Below are positions 16,432 to 28,555 of a stretch of 64,000 nt of DNA, one piece after another. The translations under genes and the position numbers were made by a program. Location of the stretch: NCBI RefSeq assembly GCF_000720765.1, contig NZ_JODC01000010.1, positions 1 through 64,000 of the forward strand, given 5' to 3'. The notes under the pieces are model-generated. The model was not told where the DNA came from, did no database searches, and saw only the letters and a program-made list of their open reading frames with translations. Numbering within the stretch: position 1 is the stretch's first letter; the number at the start of each line of letters is the position of its first letter. The DNA is from Streptomyces sp. NRRL S-646. Lineage in GTDB: Bacteria > Actinomycetota > Actinomycetes > Streptomycetales > Streptomycetaceae.

Positions 16432-18453
16432 GTGATCCAGGCCTACGGATTGACCAGCAATCCCCGCAAGGAGCTTCCGCCCGCCGTCGACGACGTCTCC
16501 TTCGACGTACGCGCAGGCCGCGTCACCGCGCTGCTCGGCGCGCCGGGGGCGGGCAAGACGACCGCACTCAAACTCATGCTCGAACTCCAACAGGGCCGTG
16601 GCATCACCTACTTCAAGGGCCGCCCCTTGCACCGCATCGCCCATCCGGGGCGCGAAGTCGGCGTGCTCCTGGGTGATGTACCGGGACACCCGGCCCGTAC
16701 CGTCCGTGGCCATCTCCGCATGCTGTGCGCCGCCGCAGGAGTCCCCGCCCGCCGCGCCGACGAGGTCCTCGAGGTGGTCGGCCTCGTCAGCCTGCGCGAC
16801 GAACGCCTCGGCACCCTCTCCCGCGGCATGGACCGCCGCCTCGGCCTGGCCTGTGTCCTGCTGTCCGACCCGCACACGCTCGTGCTCGACGAACCCGCCG
16901 CTGGTCTCTCTCTTCGCGAGGCCCGCTGGCTGTACGGCATGCTCCACGCCCACGCCGCCCAGGGCGGCACCGTCCTGGTCACCACGGCCGACCCCAAGGA
17001 GGCCGCGCGCAGCGCCGACCGGGTCGTCACGCTGGAGCGGGGCAGGCTCGTCGCCGACCAGGACGCCGAGGACTTCGCCCGCACCCGGCTGCGCCCCCGC
17101 GTCGCCGTCCGCAGCCCGCACGTCGTGCGCCTCGCCGCCCTGCTCACCAAGGAGGCCCGCACCGCGCAGCGCTCCGTCGAAGTCGTACACGAGGGCGGCA
17201 ACCGCCTCTCCGTCTACGGCAGTAGTTGCGCCGACATCGGAGAGACAGCCTTCCGCCACGGCATCCTCGTACATCAACTCGCCGACGAGATCGGGGACAT
17301 GGGGCCCGGAGCGGTGGAATTCCCCGTCGGCGGAGCGGAATCCGCCGACGAGCCGCAGGTGCCGGACGAGCCACGTGCGGCGGACGCGGTCCCGGAACCC
17401 GGCGCGGCACAGCACTGCTCGGCCCCGGTCGACGCATCCCGGCCGGTAGGTGGCGAACCGACTTCCCCGACTGCGGCCGATGCGTCCCACGAAGCGCACC
17501 CCGCACCGCAACCCCCGGCTCCGGCTGAGACGCCCCGCAACATCGGCGCGCTGAAGCCACCCTTCAACCCGCCCCAGTCACGTGTGACGTCCGGGGGTGC
17601 CCCGACGCCGGCCGTACGCCCGACTGAAGCCGGCGCCCTCGATAGCCCTCCCTCCCTCCCTCCCCCCATCTCCGTCCGTCCGGCTCCCAGCCCCCTCCGC
17701 CCTCTGCGCTACGAAATCCGTCGCGCCGCCGGCATCGGTACGGGGTTCGTCACCGGCGCCGTCGTGCTCGTCGTGTCCGCCCTCGCCGCCGTCCTCCTGG
17801 CTCGGATCGGACACACCCCGCAGGCGCGCCTGCTGGCCGCGTGGCCGCGCGAGCTGCCGCTGCCGCCCGCCGCGCTCGGTGCGGGACTCCTCGGCGCGCT
17901 GGCATTCGGTGACGAGTTCCGCCATCCCGCACTTGCGGCGGATCGCGGCACCGTGCCCCGTCGGCTGGGGCTGCTCGCCGCAAAACTCCTCGTCGCCACG
18001 GCCACCGCGCTGATGCTGGCCTTCCTCACGGTCGGCTGCGACGCCGAAGTGCTCTACATCGTCTACGGACGGGGGCTCATGCAAGTTCCCGCGGACTGGC
18101 TTTCGATGAGCGCGAGTTGGCTCGGTCTCGTCGTCGGATGTGCCTGGGCCGGAGTGCTGGCCGCGGGCGTCTTCCGGTCCACCACGGCAGGACTCGCTGC
18201 CGTGATCTCCGTTCCGGTCCTCGTCGTTCCGCTCGTACAGAGGGCCTTGGCGGGATCGTCCGTGCGGATGGCGGCCGGGCTTCCACTGCGGTTGCGCGAG
18301 GTGTTCCTGCTGCAGTGGCCCTTCGGGGGAGAGCGCTATCTGTGGGCCGTGGCGAGGGTGATCGCCCAACCTGTGGGTGGTGCCCTGACGTTGTCGCTCA
18401 CCGCTCTGCTCTGCGCGTATCTGCTCACCACCCTGCGCAGCAGGGTCCGATGA
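16432..18453 (+). CDS. ABC transporter, ATPase and permease in one chain
   Basis: About 673 residues from GTG 16432 (TTG 16423 is in frame just upstream). Residues 1-210 form an ABC ATPase: Walker A GAPGAGKTT, Walker B HTLVLDEP, and a degenerate signature LSRGMDRR in place of LSGGQ. Then come about 170 residues of low-complexity Pro/Ala/Glu linker. From about residue 425 there are six hydrophobic segments of ABC-2 permease type, beginning GIGTGFVTGAVVLVVSALAAVLLARIG and ending LTLSLTALLCAYLLTTL. Export is the likely direction. The substrate is unknown. A single-chain ATPase-linker-permease order with such a long disordered linker is unusual. Confidence 0.82.
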   Translation: MIQAYGLTSNPRKELPPAVDDVSFDVRAGRVTALLGAPGAGKTTALKLMLELQQGRGITYFKGRPLHRIAHPGREVGVLLGDVPGHPARTVRGHLRMLCAAAGVPARRADEVLEVVGLVSLRDERLGTLSRGMDRRLGLACVLLSDPHTLVLDEPAAGLSLREARWLYGMLHAHAAQGGTVLVTTADPKEAARSADRVVTLERGRLVADQDAEDFARTRLRPRVAVRSPHVVRLAALLTKEARTAQRSVEVVHEGGNRLSVYGSSCADIGETAFRHGILVHQLADEIGDMGPGAVEFPVGGAESADEPQVPDEPRAADAVPEPGAAQHCSAPVDASRPVGGEPTSPTAADASHEAHPAPQPPAPAETPRNIGALKPPFNPPQSRVTSGGAPTPAVRPTEAGALDSPPSLPPPISVRPAPSPLRPLRYEIRRAAGIGTGFVTGAVVLVVSALAAVLLARIGHTPQARLLAAWPRELPLPPAALGAGLLGALAFGDEFRHPALAADRGTVPRRLGLLAAKLLVATATALMLAFLTVGCDAEVLYIVYGRGLMQVPADWLSMSASWLGLVVGCAWAGVLAAGVFRSTTAGLAAVISVPVLVVPLVQRALAGSSVRMAAGLPLRLREVFLLQWPFGGERYLWAVARVIAQPVGGALTLSLTALLCAYLLTTLRSRVR

Positions 18454-18538
18454 CAACCGTCCGCGCGCTTTCGTCCTACCCTGCGCGCAACTCCCTGGGG
18501 AAAGCCCATTTCTTTCCGATAAGGCGTCAATTGCGACG

Positions 18539-18554
18539 GGGTGAGCGATCACCC
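18539..18554. promoter_or_regulatory. inverted repeat upstream of the FadR-type regulator
   Basis: GGGTGA and TCACCC separated by GCGA, 61 bases before the GTG start. Its size and symmetry suit a GntR-family dimer, so autoregulation is possible. Confidence 0.35.
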
Positions 18555-18614
18555 TTTCGTGTGCTTTTCACCAAAGACCTCAAGGGAGTTGGAGACGACG
18601 CCGACAAAGGATCC

Positions 18615-19502
18615 GTGAGTACCCTTGCGCACACCATGATGACCGCCGCCCGCTCCGCCGACTCCGGTCTGGCCGGCCCGGGCGATCTCGATCGCTACCC
18701 CTACGCCGAGGCCCATGTGGTCGACCGCGTCGGAGCCCCCGCCTGGGAGAGCGCGGACCCGGAGCTGGGCCGCGTCGGCCGGCGCGCCGCCGGCAGCCGC
18801 GGACGCGGGCTGCACGGCCAACTCGTCCAGCAGCTGGGCCAGATGATCGTCTCCGGCGATCTGGGCGCCGACCGTCCGCTGGTGCCCGAGGAAATCGGCC
18901 AGCGTTTCGAGGTCTCCCGCACCGTCGTCCGTGAGTCGCTCCGGGTCCTGGAGGCCAAGGGCCTGGTCAGCGCTCGCCCGAACGTGGGTACGCGTGTGCG
19001 CCCGGTCAGCGACTGGAACCTCCTCGATCCGGACATCATCGAATGGCGCGCCTTCGGCCCGCAGCGCGACGACCAGCGCCGCGAGCTGAGCGAACTGCGC
19101 TGGACGATCGAACCGCTCGCCGCCCGCCTCGCCGCCGGGCACGGGCGGGAGGACGTCCAGCAGCGGCTCGCCGACATGGTGGAGATCATGGGCCACGCCA
19201 TGGGGCAGGGTGACGCCATCACCTTCTCCCGCGCCGATGCCGAGTTCCACTCCCTGCTGATCCAGGTTGCGGGCAATCGGATGCTGGAGCACCTCTCCGG
19301 GATCGTCTCGGCCGCCCTCCAGGTCTCCGGCGGCCCGGTGACCGGCTGCGACCGGCCGAACGAGACGTCGCTGGCGCACCACGGCAGGATCGTCGACGCC
19401 CTCGGCGCAGGGGACGGCACGGCGGCCGAGACCGCCATGCGCCAGCTGCTGACCGTCCACCCCGAGGTGGAGCGTGTGGTGCCCGCGCCACGCGAACACT
19501 GA
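18615..19502 (+). CDS. GntR-family (FadR subfamily) transcriptional regulator
   Basis: 295 residues from GTG 18615, preceded by AAAGGA at a 3-base gap. A variable N-terminal segment (about 70 residues) leads into the GntR winged helix (GLHGQLVQQLGQMIVSGDLGADRPLVPEEIGQRFEVSRTVVRESLRVLEAKGLVSARPNVGTRVRP). An FCD ligand-binding domain follows with the ADAEFHSLLIQVAGNRML and AHHGRIVDAL motifs, whose Asp and His residues usually bind a metal and a carboxylate ligand. FadR-type regulators commonly respond to sugar acids or organic acids. The target is not evident: upstream is the ABC fusion, downstream a terminator and hrdB. Confidence 0.92.
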   Translation: MSTLAHTMMTAARSADSGLAGPGDLDRYPYAEAHVVDRVGAPAWESADPELGRVGRRAAGSRGRGLHGQLVQQLGQMIVSGDLGADRPLVPEEIGQRFEVSRTVVRESLRVLEAKGLVSARPNVGTRVRPVSDWNLLDPDIIEWRAFGPQRDDQRRELSELRWTIEPLAARLAAGHGREDVQQRLADMVEIMGHAMGQGDAITFSRADAEFHSLLIQVAGNRMLEHLSGIVSAALQVSGGPVTGCDRPNETSLAHHGRIVDALGAGDGTAAETAMRQLLTVHPEVERVVPAPREH

Positions 19503-19574
19503 CCGCACCCCGCGGGCGGCGCGGCCGGGAGATGCCTCCCCCTCCTGGGGCATGGCTCGGCCGCCGAACCGCCT

Positions 19575-19619
19575 CCGTCGGACCCCGCAGGATCTCCGGG
19601 ATCCTGCGGGGTCCGACGG
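19575..19619 (+). terminator. strong hairpin after the FadR-type gene
   Basis: Two perfect complementary 20-base arms (19575-19594 and 19600-19619) with a TCCGG loop. The U-tract is absent, as is usual in Streptomyces. It separates the regulator from hrdB. Confidence 0.85.
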
Positions 19620-19745
19620 CGCCACGGGCCGCGAGCACCTTGGGAAAGCCCCGATCTCACCCGCGAGCGGCCCCGTCTGTCCCTGTCTGATCGCTTTTGG
19701 GTGCTTACAGGGTGTGATTCGGGCCACGCAGATTGGGCGTAACAC

Positions 19746-19814
19746 TTGGGGAAACAGCGCGATGACCTAAGAGGTGACAGCCGAGGAGGGAATACGGACG
19801 CCGTTTGCGGCGCT
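19746..19814 (+). promoter_or_regulatory. candidate hrdB promoter elements
   Basis: TTGGGG (19746-19751) with TAAGAG after 16 bases is a possible vegetative promoter. GGGAAT (19788-19793) with GCT 18 bases later is a near match to the SigR consensus (GGAAT, 18 bases, GTT). hrdB of S. coelicolor is known to have a SigR-dependent second promoter. The rest of the 19620-19928 interval is a leader without a gene. Confidence 0.35.
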
Positions 19815-19928
19815 GTGCATCTTCCCGGTCCCGCCCGCGCCGTCGGCCCAATCCCCAAGCCGGCGGTCGGCTCCTGTCCGTCCTGGACGGGGCCGGAAGC
19901 CGTTTTCCAACGTTCCGAGAGGTTGTTC

Positions 19929-21458
<1,530 letters not shown>

Positions 21459-21477
21459 GTCGCCGTCGTACGACACC

Positions 21478-21514
21478 GAAGGCCCGGTTCTCCCGCGTGG
21501 GGAACCGGGCCTTC
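21478..21514 (+). terminator. hairpin after hrdB
   Basis: GAAGGCCCGGTTC (21478-21490) pairs perfectly with GAACCGGGCCTTC (21502-21514) around an 11-base loop, 19 bases after the hrdB stop. A short T-rich tail follows. Confidence 0.85.
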
Positions 21515-21595
21515 TCGTGCTCTCGCGCAGGTGCGGGGTGTGACGGGCTGGATCACTCTGGGTCTCCCACGACCATCCCAGAGTGAGGAGCCTGT

Positions 21596-22444
21596 ATGCG
21601 CCGTCCCTTTGTCCGGGCGCTGGCCCGGCCGCTGGCCCTTGTGGCCGCGGCGACCGCAATACCGTTGCTTTCCACTGCTCCCGTGGCCGCCGACAGCGTT
21701 GTCATAGGGAGTTTCCCGATCGACGTGTCCGAGAGTCCGTGGACGGTGGCGCTCTCCAGCCGTGACCGGTTCGGGGGTACGCGTGCGGGGCAGTTCTGTG
21801 GAGGTGTGGCCATCAGCCGTACGACCGTGCTCACTGCCGCCCACTGCATGGGCGAGGACGTCCTGGGGGCGCCGCCGGAGCGCGTCCACGACCTCAAGGT
21901 CATCGCGAACCGCACGGACCTGCTCTCGGACCGCGGCCGGGAGATCCCGGTGCGTGACATCCAGGTGAGTCCGACCTTCGACAGCGACAGCAACGCCGAG
22001 GACTTCGCCGTGCTCACCCTCGCCAAACCGCTGCCGCGCCGGTCGGTCATCGAGATGGCGGCCGCCGGCGATCCTGCGTACAAGCCGGGCACGAGCGCGA
22101 CCGTCTCCGGGTGGGGGGATCTCACCGGTGGTGGTGACTACGCACACAGTCTGCGGGCGACACGCGTGCACGTGCTGCCCGACGCCCGGTGCGAGGAGGC
22201 GTATCCGGGCAGCGCCGACGGCACGTACCAAGCCAAGAGCATGTTGTGCGCCGGGGAGGCGGGAGGAGGCCACGACGCCTGCCAGGGGGACAGCGGCGGG
22301 CCTCTGGTCGCCCAGGGGAAGCTCATCGGGCTCGTGTCCTGGGGGAGTGGCTGCGGTCGTGCGGGCAGCCCTGGCGTCTATACGCGCGTGTCCGAAGCCC
22401 TACGGGGGATGGACCGGCGGAGCGGGCCCGGCAGGGCCCACTGA
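21596..22444 (+). CDS. secreted trypsin-like serine protease
   Basis: 282 residues with an N-terminal signal sequence (RRPFVRALARPLALVAAATAIPLLSTAPVAA, cleavage expected near AAD at about 33). A chymotrypsin-fold peptidase follows. The catalytic triad is visible as His in LTAAHC, Asp in DFAVLTLA, and Ser in CQGDSGGPLV. The cysteines of CGGVAISRTTVLTAAHC, the late Cys pair (MLCAGEAGGGHDACQGDSGG) and GLVSWGSGCG fit the usual disulfides. The S1 pocket Asp six residues before the catalytic Ser (ACQGDSG preceded by HD) suggests trypsin-like specificity. GTGAGGAGC-like sequence upstream provides the ribosome binding site. It lies in a separate unit between hairpins. Confidence 0.93.
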   Translation: MRRPFVRALARPLALVAAATAIPLLSTAPVAADSVVIGSFPIDVSESPWTVALSSRDRFGGTRAGQFCGGVAISRTTVLTAAHCMGEDVLGAPPERVHDLKVIANRTDLLSDRGREIPVRDIQVSPTFDSDSNAEDFAVLTLAKPLPRRSVIEMAAAGDPAYKPGTSATVSGWGDLTGGGDYAHSLRATRVHVLPDARCEEAYPGSADGTYQAKSMLCAGEAGGGHDACQGDSGGPLVAQGKLIGLVSWGSGCGRAGSPGVYTRVSEALRGMDRRSGPGRAH

Positions 22445-22475
22445 CGGTGCCTGGACGGCTTCTGCGGTACGAGCG

Positions 22476-22514
22476 CGGGCGGCGCGGTCCCTGAAGCAGG
22501 GGCCGCGCCGCCCG
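22476..22514 (+). terminator. hairpin between convergent protease and DUF7455 genes
   Basis: CGGGCGGCGCGG (22476-22487) pairs with CCGCGCCGCCCG (22503-22514), with further pairing in the loop. It can serve both converging genes. Confidence 0.7.
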
Positions 22515-22556
22515 TACCGGCCTGTGCCGGAGCTGGCTCGTCGTAGGTGCGAGGTA

Positions 22557-22787
22557 TCAGCGCTCTTCTTCGGAGGCGGATGCCGGAATGGACGTCAGCC
22601 GCTCCGTCTCGTCCTGTATCTCAGCGGCGATCTTCTTGAGTTCCGGCTCGAACTTGCGGCCGTGGTGGGCGCAGAAGAGCAGTTCTCCGCCGCTGAGCAG
22701 GACAACGCGCACGTAGGCCTGCGCGCCACAGCGGTCGCAGCGATCGGCGGCCGTCAGTGGGCTCGCGGGGGTCAGAACAGTAGTCAC
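22557..22787 (-). CDS. small zinc-ribbon-like protein (DUF7455 type)
   Basis: 76 residues from GTG 22787 (VTTVLTPASPLTAADRCDRCGAQAYVRVVLLSGGELLFCAHHGRKFEPELKKIAAEIQDET). The CxxC and CxHH pairs form a probable zinc site. The family is small, highly conserved in actinobacteria and typically found near hrdB/parE-type loci. It has no known function. Its size and basic helix after the zinc site suggest contact with RNA polymerase or nucleic acid, but this is inference. It is transcribed divergently from parE. Confidence 0.85.
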   Translation of the reverse strand: MTTVLTPASPLTAADRCDRCGAQAYVRVVLLSGGELLFCAHHGRKFEPELKKIAAEIQDETERLTSIPASASEEER

Positions 22788-23229
22788 GTCGCCTCTTCTC
22801 TAGCTCGACGAGCTGTCGTACCAGGGTCAACATCCAACCAGCCCTAAAACGTTCCCGCCCCGGGCTTTTCCTCGAAAAAATCTTTCGAGGCCGGCTGTCT
22901 GCTGCCGGTTGGCGGCGAATGTGCCGTATTGCGTGTCTGTGTGTCGTACGGGTTCGCGCGGTCTGTCAATGTCTGGTCCTCCCGGCTGGCTTGCCGGTTG
23001 TTCATGAGGACGTGCCCGGAGCCTAAATGGTTCATGCCTGGAAGGGAACGTGATATGTACTTCACTCCATCGAGGGATCGAACACGCATGCGACTCTCGA
23101 CTAGTCTTAACTCCAGACGAGGGTGGCGTTACAACGGCTCTACCAGGCCTCGGTACCCTCTTGACGGCGACCGAAGCCGGGTCCTTACCCACCAGGGCCC
23201 CACCTGAAATTCAGCGAGGAGCGAACCGC
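22788..23229. other. divergent promoter region, DUF7455 gene / parE
   Basis: 442 bases with no gene. It is richer in AT than its neighbours. CCTCGAAA and TTTCGAGG (22870-22890, 5-base gap) form an inverted repeat, possibly an operator or a weak terminator. A TTGACG at 23160-23165 could be the -35 of parE, although the matching -10 is weak. GAGGAG before GTG 23230 is the parE ribosome binding site. Confidence 0.4.
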
Positions 23230-25353
<2,124 letters not shown>

Positions 25354-25370
25354 CCGCTGTACTCGGCCTG

Positions 25371-25435
25371 GGCCGGGGTGGGGCCCGGCCGGGGCGGCCA
25401 GGGTGGTTGTGCGTCGCCTCCACCCGTGGGTGGAG
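25371..25435. terminator. hairpins after parE
   Basis: GGCCGGG (25371-25377) pairs with CCCGGCC (25384-25390) shortly after the parE stop. A second perfect inverted repeat, CTCCACCC/GGGTGGAG (25418-25435), follows and could be a second terminator or an operator for the membrane-protein/two-component operon beginning at 25564. Confidence 0.45.
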
Positions 25436-25563
25436 CCTGCAGCGGTCTGCGGGTCCACCCACGATCCACCCCTGCTCCGATCTGCTGACCTGCGAATTTC
25501 CGTAGCGTCGAGGGAGTCGACAGCATTCGCTGCCGACTCCCTTCTTCGCTCACGGAGGCTCTG

Positions 25564-26088
25564 ATGTCCGGGCTCGTCAATGCGCTGGCGATCGCGGCTG
25601 TCGTCGTTCTCGTAGTCGTGCGGCAGTTCCGCGCGCAGCAGATCGGTGCGGGCAGGCGCTGGTGGCTGCTGCCCGTGATCCTCGCCTTCGTCGCCCTGCG
25701 TGAGCCCGGCATCGTCGACGCCCACCACCGCACGGAGTCGGTCGTCCTGCTGGGCGCCGAGCTGCTCATCGGCCTTGCCACCGGCGCCGGATGGGCCTGG
25801 ACGACCCGCATATGGGTGGAGCCGGACGGCACCGTGTGGAGCAAGAGCACCAAGGCGAGCGTGACTGTCTGGGTCTTCGGCATCGCCCTGCGTGTCGGCC
25901 TCTTCGCGCTCGGTGCGACCCTCGGCGTCCACCAGGACAGCTCCGCCCTTCTCGTAGCCCTCGCGGCCACCCTCCTGGTCCGCTCCGGAACTCTGGTCTG
26001 GCGGGCGCAGTCCGTGGCTCCCGCGGGCGGTGGGGGCACGGCGTACGGTGACCCCATGGTCCGCCCGGCGCGGAAGGAGCGCGTGTGA
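25564..26088 (+). CDS. integral membrane protein (DUF1453/CcdC-like)
   Basis: 174 residues with four or five predicted membrane spans: LVNALAIAAVVVLVVV, WWLLPVILAFVAL, VVLLGAELLIGLATGAGWAW, VTVWVFGIALRVGLFALGATLGV and ALLVALAATLLVRSGTLVW. A conserved RIWVEPDGTVWSK loop sits between spans 3 and 4. The pattern fits the DUF1453 family, whose function is unknown. Its stop overlaps the GTG of the following sensor kinase (GTGTGA), so it is the first gene of a three-gene operon and may act as an accessory sensor for that two-component system. Confidence 0.85.
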   Translation: MSGLVNALAIAAVVVLVVVRQFRAQQIGAGRRWWLLPVILAFVALREPGIVDAHHRTESVVLLGAELLIGLATGAGWAWTTRIWVEPDGTVWSKSTKASVTVWVFGIALRVGLFALGATLGVHQDSSALLVALAATLLVRSGTLVWRAQSVAPAGGGGTAYGDPMVRPARKERV

Positions 26089-27236
26089 CGCAGAACGCCT
26101 GGATGCGCTGGCCCTCGCGGGAGGCGCTCGGGCGGGCAGGCACCTCGCGACCTCGGCGCATACTCGCCTGGGTGGTGAGATTGTTCGCCCTCGTCATCCT
26201 GCTGTGGGGTGCCTTCACCAGCAGTCGAGTCCACGGCTGGGTGACGGTCGTGGGTGCCCTCGGTGTGGTGGTGGCCGGATTGCTCGCCTGGGCCCTGTAC
26301 CGGACCACGTTCCAGCACAGGCTCTGGCCCTCGCTCGGCATCCTGCTGCTGCTCCTGGGACTGGCCGTCGGGGCCCAGGCCGGGGGCTTCCGGGCACCGG
26401 CCCTCGTTCTCTGGTGCGGCTGCGCCATCACCGCGCTGGAACGGCTGCCGCTGGCCGTCGCCCTGCCGACGGCGTCCGTGGCACTCGCGTCCTACGCCGC
26501 GGTCAACAACGACGTGTGGCTGACCACCGCGGCCACGACGGCAGGCCTGGCCCTGGCAGGTTACGTCCTGCGCCTCGACGCCGAAGCCCGGGGCAGCGCC
26601 CAGCGTCTGCTCGCCCAGGAGCGTGCCGCCCGGGCCGCGGAGGCGGAGTCGGCGGCGCTCGCGGAGCGGGCCCGCATCGCACGGGAGATCCATGACGTGC
26701 TGGCGCACAGCCTCTCGGCCCAACTCGTGCACCTCGAGGCGGCCCGGCTGCTGATCGAGCGAGGCGCCGGCCGGGAGCAGATCCTGGAGCGGGTGGTGGC
26801 GGCAAGGGGGATGGCCCGTGACGGTCTCGACGAGACGAGGCAGGCGCTCTCGGCGCTGCGCGGAGAGCTGACTCCGCTGGAGGACTTCCTCTCGCAGCTC
26901 GTCGGTACGTCGGCCGGTGCCGAGGTCACCATTACGGGTGAGCGCAGACAGCTGCCCGCAGAGGCGTCGCAGGCCGTGCGCAGGGTCGCGCAGGAAGCCC
27001 TGACGAACGTGCGCAAGCACGCGCCGGGGGCCGAGGTGCGGATGCGGCTGGACTACGGCGACCATCAAGTGACGCTGGATGTAAGGGACTCCGGCGGTGC
27101 GCCGGGCGAACTCGCAGGGGCGGGCGCCGGGTACGGTCTGCTGGGCATGCGCGAGCGTGCCGAGCTGTTGGGCGGTTCGCTGGAGGCCGGACCGGACGAG
27201 GAGGGGTTCGCGGTGACGCTGAAGGTGCCCGTATGA
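26085..27236 (+). CDS. sensor histidine kinase (NarL/HisKA_3 class)
   Basis: 383 residues from GTG 26085, overlapping the previous gene. About five membrane spans fill residues 25-165 with no extracellular domain of note, suggesting the membrane itself or its partner protein is sensed. A coiled-coil-like RLLAQERAARAAEAESAALAERARIA segment leads into the HisKA_3 dimerisation box REIHDVLAHSLSAQLVHLE (phospho-acceptor His). The ATPase lobe has QEALTNVRKHAPGA (N box) and YGLLGMRERAELLGG (G2 box). ATGA coupling joins it to the response regulator. Confidence 0.94.
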   Translation: MTQNAWMRWPSREALGRAGTSRPRRILAWVVRLFALVILLWGAFTSSRVHGWVTVVGALGVVVAGLLAWALYRTTFQHRLWPSLGILLLLLGLAVGAQAGGFRAPALVLWCGCAITALERLPLAVALPTASVALASYAAVNNDVWLTTAATTAGLALAGYVLRLDAEARGSAQRLLAQERAARAAEAESAALAERARIAREIHDVLAHSLSAQLVHLEAARLLIERGAGREQILERVVAARGMARDGLDETRQALSALRGELTPLEDFLSQLVGTSAGAEVTITGERRQLPAEASQAVRRVAQEALTNVRKHAPGAEVRMRLDYGDHQVTLDVRDSGGAPGELAGAGAGYGLLGMRERAELLGGSLEAGPDEEGFAVTLKVPV

Positions 27237-27916
27237 CGGAAGGGGCGGAGCAGCGGCCTGCGCGCGTGGTGGTCGCGGACGACCAGACCGTGGTGCGTGA
27301 GGGCATCGTGATGCTGCTGGGCCTGCTGCCCGGGATCGAGGTCGTCGGTGCCGCGGGGGACGGGGACGAGGCGGTGCAACTCGTCGCGGAACTCGCCCCG
27401 GACGTGGTGCTGATGGACCTGCGCATGCCGCGCTGCGACGGTGTGGAGGCGACCCGGCGCATTCGCGCGGAGTACCCCGGGACGCAGGTCGTGGTGCTCA
27501 CGACGTACGCGGATGACGAGTCCTTGTTCCCGGCGTTGCGGGCTGGGGCACGGGGTTATCTCACCAAGGACGCAGGTGGGGACGAGATCGTACGGGCCGT
27601 GCACAGCGTGCTGTCCGGGGACGCCGGTCTGTCGCCGAGCATCCAACGGCGGCTGCTGGAGCGGCTGTCCGGCCCGGAGCCGCAGCCGCCGGCCGTGACC
27701 GAGGCGCCGGACGGGCTCACCGCGCGCGAGACCGAGGTGCTGCTGCTGATCGCCGACGGCCTCAGCAACCAGGAGATCGCCCGCAAGCTGCATGTCTCCA
27801 CCGCGACCGTGAAGACCCACATCAACAACCTCTTCGCCAAGACGGGTCTCAAGGACCGTGCCCAGGCGGTGCGTTACGCGTATGCAAAGGGACTCGCGCG
27901 GCCACCGGCGGGATGA
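27233..27916 (+). CDS. NarL/LuxR-family response regulator
   Basis: 227 residues. The receiver domain is complete: VVVADDQTVVREG (acidic pair), VVLMDLRMPRCDG (phospho-Asp), VVVLTTY (Thr) and YLTKDAGGDEIVRAV (Lys). The C-terminal LuxR helix-turn-helix is GLTARETEVLLLIADGLSNQEIARKLHVSTATVKTHINNLFAKTGLKDRAQAVRYA. The start overlaps the kinase stop by 4 bases. The targets are unknown. The promoter upstream of 25564, with its 18-bp inverted repeat, is a natural candidate. Confidence 0.95.
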   Translation: MTEGAEQRPARVVVADDQTVVREGIVMLLGLLPGIEVVGAAGDGDEAVQLVAELAPDVVLMDLRMPRCDGVEATRRIRAEYPGTQVVVLTTYADDESLFPALRAGARGYLTKDAGGDEIVRAVHSVLSGDAGLSPSIQRRLLERLSGPEPQPPAVTEAPDGLTARETEVLLLIADGLSNQEIARKLHVSTATVKTHINNLFAKTGLKDRAQAVRYAYAKGLARPPAG

Positions 27917-27985
27917 GTCACCTGATGGGGTGAAGAGCGCGGAGAAGAAGAGTCGGGGATCTTTCCGTTCTGTCCATCCTTGGGC

Positions 27986-28555
27986 ATGCAGTCAAGCAAC
28001 GGTCGTCCCCGCGGAAGCGGGGGTGGCGCCGATGGTTCGGCCGAGCACCGCGATCACGACTCGTCCTCTGCGAAGGCTTCGGGAGGTGCGAGGTACGACG
28101 ACCCGTGGTACGACGCACTTGCCTCCGGGTGGGGCGAGTCTGACGGCGTCGGTGGTCCCGTGCCCGTGCCCGTGCCCGGGGCCGGGCCTGGGTGCCGGGC
28201 GAGCGAGGACGAGGCGGCCGCTGCGGCCGACGTGTATCTCGAGGTGCAGCGCAGCGCGGCGTTCCAGGAGGTGCGCAGCAGATACCTCAGGTTTGTCGTG
28301 CCGGGAGTCGCTGCCTTTTTCGTCTGGTACTTGGCGTACCTCGTGACCGCCACCACCGAGCCCGGGCTGATGGCGCATCCCGTGGCCGGCGCCATGAACG
28401 TGGCGATGCTCGCCGGGCTCGGGCAGTTCCTCAGCACCTTTCTGTTCGCCTGGGCCTACGCCCGGCATGCACGGCTGCGCCGGGACCGGGCCGCGCTCGA
28501 ACTGCGGTGGAACACACAGGAATTGACGCGCGGAGTTCAGGGTGGTGCGCTGTGA
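27986..28555 (+). CDS. DUF485 membrane protein (symporter partner)
   Basis: 189 residues. A disordered Gly/Pro-rich N-terminus of about 80 residues precedes the DUF485 core: EVQRSAAFQEVRSRYLRFVVPGVAAFFVWYLAYLVTATTEP (TM1), then MNVAMLAGLGQFLSTFLFAWAYARHAR (TM2) and a charged tail. DUF485 proteins (YjcH type) are co-transcribed with acetate/cation symporters. Here the GTG of the symporter overlaps the DUF485 stop. They probably form a complex or are co-regulated. The ATG at 27986 lacks a clear ribosome binding site, so a later start within the disordered region is possible. Confidence 0.85.
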   Translation: MQSSNGRPRGSGGGADGSAEHRDHDSSSAKASGGARYDDPWYDALASGWGESDGVGGPVPVPVPGAGPGCRASEDEAAAAADVYLEVQRSAAFQEVRSRYLRFVVPGVAAFFVWYLAYLVTATTEPGLMAHPVAGAMNVAMLAGLGQFLSTFLFAWAYARHARLRRDRAALELRWNTQELTRGVQGGAL

